Below, in pieces: positions 1 through 9,105 of a stretch of DNA of 64,000 nt; position 1 is the first letter of the stretch; each line of letters opens with the position of its first letter. The stretch spans positions 3,224,001-3,288,000 of the forward strand of contig NZ_CP137134.1 in the NCBI RefSeq assembly GCF_033095785.1, read 5' to 3'. The notes under the pieces are model-generated. The model saw nothing but the letters and a program-made list of their open reading frames with translations, had not been told where the DNA came from and did not search any database. This stretch comes from Nitrosospira sp. Is2. GTDB taxonomy: Bacteria; Pseudomonadota; Gammaproteobacteria; Burkholderiales; Nitrosomonadaceae. The translations under genes were made by a program, and so were the position numbers.

Positions 1-2759
1 TCGGTAAGCTCGAGCTTAAGTTTTCGGGGATTGGCGCCGGTGCGCGCCAGCGTCTCAAGTATTTGGGGGACAAAGTCCGGCTGGCGGAACTGGAGCGGGC
101 TCACGTTCACCGCGAGATCAAGTTGCGCCATCTCCGGTTCCCCCGCCCATGCCGCCAGCTGCGCGCATGCGCTGTCCAGTATCCAGCTACCCAGGGGAAG
201 AATCAGCCCCGTTTCTTCGGCGTGGGAAATAAAGTCGGCTGGCGATATCAGACCGCGCCGCGGGTGCTGCCAGCGCACCAACGCTTCGGCACCCACCACA
301 CGACGCCCTTTTACCTGGGGCTGAAAGTGAAGAACGAACTCATTCCGCTCCCAGCTTTTGTGCAGGTCTGATTCCAGAACAACGCGGTCATTGATCGCCG
401 ACTGCATATCCGGCGTAAAGAGGCATGCAGAATTACGCCCCGCCGCCTTGGCTTGATACATCGCGAGGTCGGCCTGCTTAAGCAGCTCATCCATTGCGGC
501 CGATTGATCATTGAAGACTGCAATACCGATGCTCGGGGTGGTGTTATGGTTATGACCTCGTAAAGTAAAAGGTTTCCGGAAAGCCGCAACAATTCTGTCG
601 CAGATTGCGCGTATCTGCGCAACGGCTTCCTCCGGTTGGGGGCTAAACCCACCCACCAGTATAATAATGAACTCATCTCCTCCCAGGCGGGCCACCGTGT
701 CGCTGTCGCGCACACAAGAAATAAGACGAGGCGCAACCTGCTGCAGCAACAGATCACCGACGTCATGACCGAGGGTATCGTTGAGTAACTTGAAATTATC
801 CAGATCGATAAACAGCAGCGCACCAGTCTGGTGCTTGCGCCCGCTGATCGCCAGCGCCTGCTTGAGCCGGTCCAGCAGGAGCTGCCTGTTCGGCAGGCCG
901 GTCAAGGAGTCGTAGAACGCGAGATGGTGAATCTCCTTTTCCGCCATCTTGCGCGCCGAAATGTCGGTATTGATCGAAAGAATGCGCTGAGGCCCCTCCT
1001 CATCGTCTCGCACCAACGTCCAATGCACCTCTGCGGTTAAGGGACTTCCATCCTTGTGGCGTTGCACTATTTCCCCATTCCACTCCCCGTCACGCAGTAC
1101 CTGCTGGAACGCTTCCCTGAAGGGAATGGGATCGTCATATATGACCTCCTCGACGGAGCGACCGATCACCTCGTCCGAGGTCCACCCATAAAGCCGCTGG
1201 GCGCCCTGGTTCCAGAACTGGATGCGGTGGTCGACACCCCGAACGATGATGGCGTCATTGGCCTTATCGAGCAATGAGGCCTGCTGGCGAATGTGCTTAT
1301 CAGCTTCGCGGCGCATCTTTTCAGCTCGTTTCCTTTCGGTAACGTCGCGGAAATAAACCGCGAGACCCTCCACGGAGGGATAGGCGCGAACTTCGAACCA
1401 TCCATCGAGCGGTGCGTAGAACTCCTCGAAGCTCACCGTACAGTTTTCGATCAGGGCCCGATGAAATTCGCGATAAAAAGGGCCGGCAATCGCTTGCGGG
1501 AATTCTTTCCAAATGTTCTTCCCGAGAAGCTCATCGGACGACAGGCGCAGCAGCCTTTGCGCTTCATTGTTCAGGTAGGTAAAACGCCATTCCCGGTCGA
1601 GCGTATAAAAAGCGTCAGTAATGCTTTCCAGTATGCGTTGAGTCCGAAGCGTTGCAATGGAAAGATCTTTTACGGCGGCCTGCTGTTCGTTAATTGCAGA
1701 CGCCAGCTCTACATTTGTCCTGGCGAGGGCCGTCGTTTTTTCCTTATTGGAGGAAAGCATGAAGACAACCACGGCCGTTAGAATGCTGACCAGAATTCCG
1801 CCAAACAGTATGAATTCGGATTCGGAACTGCTTACCGATTGTTCGAAGCCCGGACGGGAGCTGGCCTCAATGGTCCATATTTGACCGTATAAAGATACCG
1901 GGACTGTCCTCGTGTATTGAGGGAACGACGAATGCTCAAGCCGGTGCTTGCCGCTGTCGAAAAGCAAGGCATCCGGGGTAGTTGAGGCGCCATCAAAGAT
2001 TTTGAAGCCAAGGTCGTCCAATTTCGTGCGAAGGACAGCGTTTATAAAGTCGTCCATACGAAACGGCGCATACACGTATCCAACAAGGGATGAGCGTCGT
2101 CGATCAAGTGTTTCCGGGATCCCTCCTGGGCCGTAGTACGGGATATACATAAGAATACCCGCCTGGACATCCTCGCTGGTTTCCTGGACAAGCTTGACCT
2201 TGCCTGACAGAGCGGCGGCTCCAGAGTCTCGCGCGCGAGACATGGCCGCTCGCCGCACCGGGTTTGAGAACATGTCATAACCCAGGGCGCGCCGGTTTGT
2301 TGCGTTAAACGGTTCGATGTAGACGATCGCGGTGTAATCGTCCCGGGGTGCCCGGGGGATGTCGGGCCAGATTTTGTAAGCGGGAAACCCGTCTGCACGT
2401 AGTGAGGCGATGTGTTTCGCCATTTCGGCTGGGCGTATATATTGAGAGAAACCAACGCCGTGGATACCGGGGTAACTTTCATCAAGTCTTAACGACTCGA
2501 CATATATGCGCCATTCATTGCGCGTGACGGAATCCGAAGCAAGCATAAGCCCAACGCCTCCCTTCAACACCTGTTCATATCCCGCAAAATAATGCTTGAC
2601 CTGGCCCACAGCTTCGGCCAACGCCGCATCAAATTGATAATGTGCGTTTTGCTCCTGCAAGCTTTTTACAACCGACCAGCTTGCAATCGTGATTGACAAG
2701 AAAACGCAAAAGGTGAGGGCGGCTATTGCCGCGCGGGAGGGAGCGTAGTAGAAGGGCAG
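1..2759 (-). CDS. CHASE-PAS-PAS-GGDEF-EAL c-di-GMP signalling protein (3' end outside window)
   Basis: Membrane sensor with both a diguanylate cyclase and a phosphodiesterase domain, so it probably makes or breaks c-di-GMP in response to a periplasmic signal. Read on the minus strand in one open frame: a first membrane segment, a periplasmic CHASE domain (about residues 50-250, with EPFNATNRRALGYD), a second membrane segment near residue 310, two PAS domains (about 360-470 and 490-600), then GGDEF. The GGDEF motif is at 671-685, and an RDSD I-site lies five residues before it, which suggests product inhibition. The EAL domain has EALVRW near position 287 and VNVSPLQF at the edge. The 5' end is odd: the frame opens at 2894 after a stop and has no ATG or GTG. 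The only usual start is TTG at 2699, which would cut into the first membrane segment. The upper coordinate given is the CTG at 2759, chosen only to include that segment. The neighbouring fliC makes a role in motility control plausible (inference). Confidence 0.85.
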   Translation of the reverse strand, partial: MPFYYAPSRAAIAALTFCVFLSITIASWSVVKSLQEQNAHYQFDAALAEAVGQVKHYFAGYEQVLKGGVGLMLASDSVTRNEWRIYVESLRLDESYPGIHGVGFSQYIRPAEMAKHIASLRADGFPAYKIWPDIPRAPRDDYTAIVYIEPFNATNRRALGYDMFSNPVRRAAMSRARDSGAAALSGKVKLVQETSEDVQAGILMYIPYYGPGGIPETLDRRRSSLVGYVYAPFRMDDFINAVLRTKLDDLGFKIFDGASTTPDALLFDSGKHRLEHSSFPQYTRTVPVSLYGQIWTIEASSRPGFEQSVSSSESEFILFGGILVSILTAVVVFMLSSNKEKTTALARTNVELASAINEQQAAVKDLSIATLRTQRILESITDAFYTLDREWRFTYLNNEAQRLLRLSSDELLGKNIWKEFPQAIAGPFYREFHRALIENCTVSFEEFYAPLDGWFEVRAYPSVEGLAVYFRDVTERKRAEKMRREADKHIRQQASLLDKANDAIIVRGVDHRIQFWNQGAQRLYGWTSDEVIGRSVEEVIYDDPIPFREAFQQVLRDGEWNGEIVQRHKDGSPLTAEVHWTLVRDDEEGPQRILSINTDISARKMAEKEIHHLAFYDSLTGLPNRQLLLDRLKQALAISGRKHQTGALLFIDLDNFKLLNDTLGHDVGDLLLQQVAPRLISCVRDSDTVARLGGDEFIIILVGGFSPQPEEAVAQIRAICDRIVAAFRKPFTLRGHNHNTTPSIGIAVFNDQSAAMDELLKQADLAMYQAKAAGRNSACLFTPDMQSAINDRVVLESDLHKSWERNEFVLHFQPQVKGRRVVGAEALVRWQHPRRGLISPADFISHAEETGLILPLGSWILDSACAQLAAWAGEPEMAQLDLAVNVSPLQFRQPDFVPQILETLARTGANPRKLKLELT

Positions 2760-2894
2760 CTTACGGTTGCTGGTATTAATTTGAGTCTCGGGAATGAATT
2801 CCGGCGACGGGAAGGCGGGGACTATCGCCTTTCCGTTATAACCCCTGAAAGGAGCAGATAAGGAGGTGCTGAATATGGCGGATGGAAACGGACC

Positions 2895-3148
2895 TCATCG
2901 AACTTTCCCGATTTTAACAAAATAGCAAACTATCTTTTTTCCCGGCAATGGCGCCTATTTTCTTCCTTTCGGAAGGCGTCAATATGAAGATTAGGGCCGG
3001 ACATTGAACGTTAATCCTCGCATTGCGCCTCCTTCCCGGAGACTATCCTTGTACCCGCAGTCACAACACCCGGTTCGTCGTCCAATTCCCTCTCCCTGCA
3101 ACCAACCTGGGGGAGGGCGGGTATTGCCAAAAAAACTTGACTAACTAT
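2895..3148. other. Intergenic region between GGDEF-EAL gene and fliC promoter
   Basis: About 250 bases with no convincing gene. It separates the divergent c-di-GMP gene from fliC. An ATG on the minus strand at 2898 begins a 20-codon frame that stops near 2838. That frame would join the main c-di-GMP ORF only through a frameshift. Nothing else was recognised. Confidence 0.5.
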
Positions 3149-3175
3149 TAAATTTGTTTACCACGGCACCGTTAT
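3149..3175 (+). promoter_or_regulatory. Candidate sigma28 (FliA) promoter of fliC
   Basis: TAAATTTG at 3149-3156, an 11-base spacer, then ACCGTTAT at 3168-3175. The sigma28 consensus is TAAAGTTT-N11-GCCGATAA, so the -35 half and the CCG core of the -10 match with the exact spacing. It lies about 100 bases before the flagellin start, where a late-class flagellar promoter is expected. Confidence 0.7.
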
Positions 3176-3274
3176 TAGGTTCAACAGCGGTTGATCAGCC
3201 TCGACAAATGGGGCGGACCAAAGTTGAATCCAGACGGTTTAACCCAATAAAACATTAGTCAAGGAGATCCTCAA

Positions 3275-4435
3275 ATGGCTGCAATCATCAATACCAATGT
3301 CATTTCATTGAACGCGCAACGCAATCTTAACAGTTCGCAGAATTCCCTCGCGACCACCTTGCAGCGCCTGTCTTCGGGTTTGCGCATCAACAGCGCCAAG
3401 GACGACGCCGCCGGCCTGGCAATTTCCGAGCGGATGACTTCCCAGATCCGCGGTCTCAACCAGGCGGTGCGAAATGCCAACGATGGCATATCGATGTCGC
3501 AAACTGCCGAGGGCGCCCTGGGAGAAGTTGGCAATAACCTTCAGCGTATCCGCGAACTGGCCGTGCAATCACGTAACGCAAGCAACAGCGCCAGCGACCG
3601 TACCGCGCTTAACAATGAAGTACAGCAGCTCAAATCGGAAATTGACCGGGTTGCGTCTACTACCGCGTTCAACGGCATCAAGTTGCTCGACGGCACGTTC
3701 ACCAACCAGTCATTTCAGGTCGGCGCGAATGTGGGCGAGACGATCGACATCACCAGCCTGGTCGACGCGCAGAGCACTTCCATGGGTTCGACTACCAGCA
3801 CGACCGCAAATGTTGCAGGTGTCGCAGCCACCGCGTTCACCGCGATCACTGCCGGCGACCTGACGATCAATGGCACCAGCGTCGGTGCCGTGGCAGCCGG
3901 TAGCAACGCTCTCACTCAGGGCGCCAACATTGCAGCGGCCATCAACACGGTTTCGAATACGACGGGCGTAACAGCGACAGCGAATGCAACTACCGGTGCC
4001 GTGTCTTTGACCAATATTTCAGGCACCAATACTGTGGTCGCTTTCGCCGGTGCTACCGCCAGTACCGCGATCACCGGATTGACCGCTGCCACTACCACGG
4101 CAACGACAGCTACCGTCGTTGGTTTTGCAGGCGTGGACATCAGCTCCAAGTGGGGCGCGGATGTAGCCATCGCTTCAATGGATTCTGCGATGAGCGCATT
4201 GAATGCCGCTCGCGCCGATCTGGGCGCATATCAAAACCGCTTCTCCTCGGCAATTTCGAACCTGCAAACGACGGCCGAGAATTTGACTTCTTCCCGCAGC
4301 CGCATCGTCGATGCTGATTTTGCTGCTGAAACCGCAGCGCTGTCCCGCAACCAGGTGCTACAACAGGCCGGAACGGCAATGCTGGCCCAAGCCAATGCGC
4401 TTCCGCAAAGCGTGTTATCGCTGCTACGCGGCTAA
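3275..4435 (+). CDS. fliC: Flagellin
   Basis: Filament subunit, exported by the flagellar type III system and polymerised under the FliD cap. 386 residues. The conserved N-terminal D0/D1 region starts INTNVISLNAQRNL and contains LSSGLRINSAKDDAAGLAI. The C-terminal D1/D0 region ends with QAGTAMLAQANALPQSVLSLL. The middle (about residues 165-290) is a low-complexity Ala/Thr/Val-rich variable domain, as expected for the exposed surface. Start ATG at 3275 has a good AAGGAG site at 3261-3266. Monocistronic-looking, with its own sigma28-like promoter and a hairpin downstream. Identification is secure. Confidence 0.97.
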   Translation: MAAIINTNVISLNAQRNLNSSQNSLATTLQRLSSGLRINSAKDDAAGLAISERMTSQIRGLNQAVRNANDGISMSQTAEGALGEVGNNLQRIRELAVQSRNASNSASDRTALNNEVQQLKSEIDRVASTTAFNGIKLLDGTFTNQSFQVGANVGETIDITSLVDAQSTSMGSTTSTTANVAGVAATAFTAITAGDLTINGTSVGAVAAGSNALTQGANIAAAINTVSNTTGVTATANATTGAVSLTNISGTNTVVAFAGATASTAITGLTAATTTATTATVVGFAGVDISSKWGADVAIASMDSAMSALNAARADLGAYQNRFSSAISNLQTTAENLTSSRSRIVDADFAAETAALSRNQVLQQAGTAMLAQANALPQSVLSLLRG

Positions 4436-4484
4436 GGGAACGGGGGTACGCCGGCTTCGGCTGACGGCTTTAAATTGAAGGGAT

Positions 4485-4512
4485 GGGAATCCGAAGCGTG
4501 CTTCGGGTTCCC
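4485..4512 (+). terminator. Hairpin after fliC
   Basis: GGGAA-T-CCGAAG, loop CGTG, CTTCGG-G-TTCCC: a stem of 11 pairs with one internal mismatch. No T-run follows, so it may act as a 3' stabiliser or partial terminator separating abundant fliC message from flaG-fliD rather than as a full intrinsic terminator. Confidence 0.5.
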
Positions 4513-4538
4513 GCCGTACTTGGTCAAGGAAATCCGCA

Positions 4539-4883
4539 ATGGGAATCGAACAGCTCGCAGCGGTAAACCTAGCGGTCATGGGGGTAAAGCCCGCCTCAAC
4601 CGCAACGGTAAGTGCCGGCCCGGCCCGGCAACCAGAGCAAGCGCAAAACCGGGAGGAGCCGTTAGTGGCGGCTGCCGCGGCCGCAGCCGCGACACCGGGT
4701 GTCGCGCGGGCGGAAGCAAATTCGATGGAATTCAGCCTGGATTCGGACAGTGGCAGGGTGGTGGTCAAGATCATAGATAGCGCAACCCAGGAAGTGGTGA
4801 GGCAGATTCCCATGGAGGAGATGCTCGCCCTCGCCAAAGCGCTCGACAAGTTTCAAGGGTTGCTTTTACATACGAAGGCGTAG
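4539..4883 (+). CDS. flaG: FlaG family flagellar protein
   Basis: Small protein of the FlaG family, found between flagellin and fliD in many bacteria and thought to affect filament length. 114 residues, close to the family norm. The N-terminal half is Ala-rich and variable. The C-terminal half carries the family signature: VVVKIIDSATQEVVRQIP followed by MEEMLALAKAL. Start ATG at 4539 follows the stretch AAGGAAATCCGCA. It sits between fliC and fliD on the same strand. Exact function is not established for this family in betaproteobacteria. Confidence 0.88.
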   Translation: MGIEQLAAVNLAVMGVKPASTATVSAGPARQPEQAQNREEPLVAAAAAAAATPGVARAEANSMEFSLDSDSGRVVVKIIDSATQEVVRQIPMEEMLALAKALDKFQGLLLHTKA

Positions 4884-4933
4884 GCCTTTGAAGAAGTTCC
4901 TCCGCCGAATCGGCGTGGAACTTCTTCAAAGGC
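4884..4933. repeat. Perfect 17-bp inverted repeat between flaG and fliD
   Basis: Left arm GCCTTTGAAGAAGTTCC (4884-4900) and right arm GGAACTTCTTCAAAGGC (4917-4933) are exact reverse complements. Between them a second small stem, CGCCG-AAT-CGGCG, can form. The result is a stable 50-base hairpin starting at the last codons and stop of flaG. There is no T-run on either side. It could be an mRNA processing or attenuation element. Confidence 0.75.
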
Positions 4934-5012
4934 AGTTTCGCAGTGAGCGCAGTGCCTGATCCGGTTCTGCGCTTGGCAGGAAGTAAATGAATTACGGGAC
5001 GGGAGACAGACA

Positions 5013-7022
5013 ATGGCGATCACCGCAGCCGGCGCAGGCTCGAATCTGGATGTGAACGGAATAGTAACTCAGCTGATGGCAGTTGAACGCCAGCCGCTCG
5101 CTCTCCTGCAACGGCGTGAAGCAGATTACCAGGCGAAGCTTTCGGCTTTCGGCACACTGAAAGGCGCTTTATCCGCCTTTCAGACCTCGATGCAAGGGTT
5201 CGCCGACGCCGGCAAATTTCAGTCGATTACCGCAGGTGCCGCCGATACGTCGATTCTGACTGCGACGGCTAATGGCGGTGGGAAGGCGGGCGCCGGCAGC
5301 TACGCCGTTGAAGTGCAGCAGCTCGCGCAACAGCAAAAAATCCGCTCGGAAGGGTTTGCCAGTCCCTTGAGCGCAGTTGGCAGCGGCACGCTGACTATCC
5401 AGTATGGGGATTACGATAGCGGCCTGAACGCTTTTACCCTGAACAGCGCAAAGCCGGCACAGACGATCGTCATCGATCCCTCCAACAATACGCTTTCCGG
5501 CGTACGCGACGCTATCAATGGAGCCAATATCGGCGTCAGCGCAACGATCATCAACGATGGCACCAGCAATAAACTGGTACTGACATCCAAGGATAGTGGA
5601 GAAGCGAGCAGCCTGAAGATAACCGTCGCAGATGATGACGGCAGTAATGGCGATGCAGCCGGCCTGTCGCAGCTTGCGTACGATCCGGCTGCCGGCGCAG
5701 GTGCGGGCAAAAACCTGACCCAGGTGCAGGCCGCGCAGGACGCCAAGCTCCGAATTGATGGGATCGATATTGCCAAGCCATCCAACACTATTAATGATGC
5801 GATCGAAGGCCTGACGCTCAATCTGCTCAAAAGCAATATCGGCAGCCCGACCGCATTGACGGTGGGCCGTGATACTGCAGGTGTGAAGGGAACGGTGGAG
5901 GCGTTCGTCAAGGCGGTGAATACCGTGTACCAGGCACTATCGGATCTCAGTGCGTATAACTCAACGTCCAAGAAGGGTGCGATTTTGCAGGGCGATTCCG
6001 CGGCGATGTCGATTCAACGCGGGATACGCGCCGCGTTGACGGCAGAGGTAGGCACCGCGGGCAACTTCACCTCGCTCTCGGATATCGGCGTCGCTTTCCA
6101 GAAGGATGGCACGCTGGCGCTCGATGCGACCAAGCTGCAAAAGGCTCTGGATTCCGGTTTCGACGGTATCGCGGGGTTGTTCACGATGGGCGCGAAATCC
6201 TCGGATAGCCTGATCACGTATAACGGTGCCACCGACAAGACAGCAGCCGGAAATTATGCCGTTGCAGTTACACAGCTGGCAACGCGAGCCAGTCTTACCG
6301 GAAGCCAGGCGGCGGGGCTGACGATCACCGCCGGTGTCAACGATCAGTTGAATGCCAACATTGATGGAGTAGCGGCCAGTATTACCCTGGCGGCCGGGAC
6401 CTACCCCTCCGCGGATGCGCTTGCGGCGGAGGTGCAAAGCAAGCTGATTGGCTCGGCTGGCCTTGCGGCAGAGGGGGTTTCGGTCGCGGTTTCCCAGGCT
6501 GCCGGCGTACTCAGTATTACTTCGGCCCGCTACGGTTCCGCATCGGGCATTACGCTCGCAGGCGGGAATGGCTCAGCCAATTTGTTTGGGGGTAGTCCGA
6601 TAGCCGCCCCGGGGCTTGACGTGGCAGGTTCCATCAATGGCGTAGCTGCCACGGGAACCGGACAGGTTCTCGCGGCTGCGGCTGGGGCAGTCACGGAAGG
6701 TCTTCGCCTGACAGTCAACGGCGGTGCGCTCGGCGCCCGCGGGACAGTTGAGTTCTCCCGCGGCTATGCGGAACGCTTAAGCACGCTCGCAGGCGATTTA
6801 CTTGCCACGGATGGCGTTATCGCCAGCCGGGTCGATGGGCTCAACGCCAGTATCAAGGACATCGACCGCCGCCAGGACAATTTTAACAGCCGCCTGAGCA
6901 TGGTCGAGGCGCGTTACCGCGCGCAGTTCACCGCGCTGGACACCATGCTTAGCAGCTTGAGCCAGACCAGCCAGTTTCTCCAGCAGCAACTGGCCGCTCT
7001 GCCGAGTCTCAACCAGAACTAA
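5013..7022 (+). CDS. fliD: Flagellar filament cap protein (hook-associated protein 2)
   Basis: Forms the cap that folds flagellin monomers into the growing filament tip. 669 residues, longer than the roughly 470 of enteric FliD but in the range of betaproteobacterial forms. The N-terminal domain has SNLDVNGIVTQLMAVERQPL and the C-terminal coiled region has RVDGLNASIKDIDRRQ and QFTALDTMLSSL, both typical. Two internal repeats of the D2/D3 type are suggested by GAGSYAVEVQQLAQQQ (about residue 96) and AAGNYAVAVTQLATRAS (about 410). Start ATG at 5013 follows GGGACGGGAGACAGACA. It is followed 15 bases later by fliS, its chaperone partner gene. Confidence 0.95.
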   Translation: MAITAAGAGSNLDVNGIVTQLMAVERQPLALLQRREADYQAKLSAFGTLKGALSAFQTSMQGFADAGKFQSITAGAADTSILTATANGGGKAGAGSYAVEVQQLAQQQKIRSEGFASPLSAVGSGTLTIQYGDYDSGLNAFTLNSAKPAQTIVIDPSNNTLSGVRDAINGANIGVSATIINDGTSNKLVLTSKDSGEASSLKITVADDDGSNGDAAGLSQLAYDPAAGAGAGKNLTQVQAAQDAKLRIDGIDIAKPSNTINDAIEGLTLNLLKSNIGSPTALTVGRDTAGVKGTVEAFVKAVNTVYQALSDLSAYNSTSKKGAILQGDSAAMSIQRGIRAALTAEVGTAGNFTSLSDIGVAFQKDGTLALDATKLQKALDSGFDGIAGLFTMGAKSSDSLITYNGATDKTAAGNYAVAVTQLATRASLTGSQAAGLTITAGVNDQLNANIDGVAASITLAAGTYPSADALAAEVQSKLIGSAGLAAEGVSVAVSQAAGVLSITSARYGSASGITLAGGNGSANLFGGSPIAAPGLDVAGSINGVAATGTGQVLAAAAGAVTEGLRLTVNGGALGARGTVEFSRGYAERLSTLAGDLLATDGVIASRVDGLNASIKDIDRRQDNFNSRLSMVEARYRAQFTALDTMLSSLSQTSQFLQQQLAALPSLNQN

Positions 7023-7037
7023 TCAAGGAGTCACCGT

Positions 7038-7502
7038 ATGTATACAGCATCCCGTCAGGGCATCAACGCTTATGCCCGCGTTGGTCTTGAGACCGGTGTA
7101 ATCGCCGCTTCCCCCCACAGGCTTATCCTCATGCTGTTCGAGGGGGCCCGCATCGCGCTGTCTTCCGCTCTTGTCCATATGAGAAGCGGAGAAACCGTTG
7201 CCAAGGGAGAGTCCATTTCCAAGGCCATATCCATAATCACGTCGGGTTTACAGGCGAGTCTGGATATCGACGCCGGAGGCGAGCTGGCGCAGCATTTAAA
7301 TGCGCTCTATGACTACATGAGTCGCCGCCTGCTGCTTGCCAATCTCCATAACAAGCCAGAATACGTGGAGGAAGTCGCCCGTCTGCTAGCCGAATTGAAT
7401 GATGCATGGGCAGCCATCGGCACATCTAATGGGGGTGAGCAGGCATCGGTTGCCGCAGGTCCGGTTCCCGAGCCCGCGGGCTCGAAAGGTGCAAAGGCAT
7501 GA
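7038..7502 (+). CDS. fliS: Flagellin export chaperone
   Basis: FliS binds the C-terminus of flagellin in the cytoplasm, keeps it unfolded and delivers it to the export gate. 154 residues. The conserved core SPHRLILMLFEGARIALSSA (about residues 24-43) and the helix DYMSRRLLLANLHN are recognisable. The C-terminal 25 residues are a Gly/Ala/Pro-rich tail. AAGGAG precedes the start. It overlaps the next gene by four bases (ATGA), suggesting translational coupling. Confidence 0.95.
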   Translation: MYTASRQGINAYARVGLETGVIAASPHRLILMLFEGARIALSSALVHMRSGETVAKGESISKAISIITSGLQASLDIDAGGELAQHLNALYDYMSRRLLLANLHNKPEYVEEVARLLAELNDAWAAIGTSNGGEQASVAAGPVPEPAGSKGAKA

Positions 7503-7846
7503 CGATCATGACCAGCCTGCAAGCCATTGCCGCGTTCGAATCTATTTCGACCTTTACCGGAGAGATGACTGAAGCCGCACGGGCCGGTGAATGGGACAGA
7601 CTGGCCGCGCTGGAACGCCGCTGCGCCGCCGTGGTGGCAACGTTGAAAGCGGCGCCCCCCATTCAACTTTCGCCCGAAATGCAACGCCAGAAGGTCGAGT
7701 TGATTCAGAAGATACTGGCTGACGATGCCGAGATACGGAGACATACGGAGCCCTGGATGAAAAAAGTGCAAACGTTCCTCGGCAGCGCGGGAATGACCCG
7801 CCGTTTGCGCCAGGCGTACGACCCCGGCACGTTGGGTAGCGTCTAG
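7499..7846 (+). CDS. fliT: FliT-like flagellar chaperone
   Basis: 115-residue, all-helical small protein immediately downstream of fliS and overlapping it by four bases. This is the usual place of FliT, the FliD export chaperone. The sequence itself is weakly conserved, as in other FliT proteins: EWDRLAALERRCAAVV is the typical helix near residue 35, and a later stretch has EMQRQKVELIQKILADDAEIR. The call rests on length, helical character and position more than on a strong motif. Confidence 0.75.
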   Translation: MTIMTSLQAIAAFESISTFTGEMTEAARAGEWDRLAALERRCAAVVATLKAAPPIQLSPEMQRQKVELIQKILADDAEIRRHTEPWMKKVQTFLGSAGMTRRLRQAYDPGTLGSV

Positions 7847-7989
7847 CTCCCTCGCTTTGCAGCAGCGATGTAACGGAATCGCGGCACTCCCCGGGATGGG
7901 GAAGAGGCGCGACCGATCATCTTTCATTAGATCGATAACCGCCGGCAGGAAGTCTCCCCTTCGAGAAATCCGCCTGCCTCAGGCCCACG

Positions 7990-9105
7990 TTGACCGAGGC
8001 CAGGCAGCACATAAAAGACAAGAGATCCAGAGAATTGGATACATCTGCGCCGACCGCGCTAAACGCGATTACTGCAATCCAGCCTGGCAAGGCGTTGGTC
8101 CACCGGGATGCCGGCGAGGCTTTTTTTGCAGAACTGACGCCGGGTCATCGGTTGCGGGCAACGGTACAGAACCTTCTGCCCAATGGCGAATTTGTGGTGA
8201 TGCTGGGCGCTTTTGCTGGAAGGGATGGGCACGAGGTGCAGGTGAAACTTCCCGCCGGTTTTCGCCCCGGCGACATGATCAACCTGATCTTTGTTTCTCG
8301 CGAGCCGCGGCCGGCTTTCATGCTGGCGCCCGACGTTCCGCAACCCGCGGGTAATTCAGCGTCGTTAAGCGGGACCGGCCGCTTCATCCACGATCTGATG
8401 CAACACCCGCCGCTTCCAGGCAGTTCAACCGCTTTGTCGAGCACCGTTCCGCTGCTGGCAGCTCCACCTAGCGATGCGGCCCAGCTATTGCAACTGGCGC
8501 AAGGGCTGGCGCGCGCTATGGCACGCAGCGGCCTCTTCTACGAATCACACCAGGCGCAATGGATCACGGGGAAAAGGCCGCTGGCGGAATTGATGCTTGA
8601 GCCTCAGGCACGGCTTGCCCCTCTGCCTGAGCTGCCCTTCGCCAGCAACGGGTCGCCGTTATCGGTGGAAGCGCGCGATCCTTCCGCCAGCCAGAAGGAT
8701 TCCGTGCGTCTACCGGGTGTTCACCCGGAGGCCGTGGCTTTGGTACGCCAGCAGCTGGAAGTTTTCGAGACCCGTCATATCGGCTGGCAAGGGGAGTTAT
8801 GGCCAGGCCAGCGCCTCGCGTGGGAGGCAGTCGAGGAAAAGCCGGGAGAATCGGGCGAACGCGATCCGGGTTCCGGTCCTGTCTGGAAAACCCGGCTGAA
8901 CCTGTCCCTGCCGAACCTGGGACCCATCACAGCCAGCTTGCGACTGGATTCAGGCGGAGTAGACGTGCAGCTTACCGTGAAAGAGCCGGGAACTGCATCA
9001 ATCATGCGAACTGGGGCCGTGCCGCTGATGCACGGGCTGGAATCCGCCGGCCTCAGACTCGTAAGCATGGGAGTCGACGTGGATGACAAAACACCATCCG
9101 CCTGA
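7990..9105 (+). CDS. Protein with FliK-type (Flg_hook) C-terminal domain
   Basis: 371 residues, soluble. The C-terminal part (about residues 290-370) looks like the hook-length control C-terminal domain: LNLSLPNLGPITASLRL, then VQLTVKEP, then MHGLESAGLRLVSMGVDV. The N-terminal part has a small beta-rich stretch (GHRLRATVQNLLPNGEFVVML). A second, true fliK lies at 15595, so this is probably a FliK-related protein of unknown role, paired here with an orphan FlhB C-terminal domain. FliK C-domains act on FlhB to switch export specificity, so a functional pairing is a fair inference. Start is a TTG at 7990 without a clear ribosome-binding site and is uncertain. It overlaps the next gene by 23 bases. 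Confidence 0.7.
   Translation: MTEARQHIKDKRSRELDTSAPTALNAITAIQPGKALVHRDAGEAFFAELTPGHRLRATVQNLLPNGEFVVMLGAFAGRDGHEVQVKLPAGFRPGDMINLIFVSREPRPAFMLAPDVPQPAGNSASLSGTGRFIHDLMQHPPLPGSSTALSSTVPLLAAPPSDAAQLLQLAQGLARAMARSGLFYESHQAQWITGKRPLAELMLEPQARLAPLPELPFASNGSPLSVEARDPSASQKDSVRLPGVHPEAVALVRQQLEVFETRHIGWQGELWPGQRLAWEAVEEKPGESGERDPGSGPVWKTRLNLSLPNLGPITASLRLDSGGVDVQLTVKEPGTASIMRTGAVPLMHGLESAGLRLVSMGVDVDDKTPSA

Noticed and set aside
5411..6437. Minus-strand frames of 186 and 158 codons within fliD
   Set aside because: They lie wholly inside a canonical fliD in GC-rich DNA, with no ribosome-binding site or recognisable domain.
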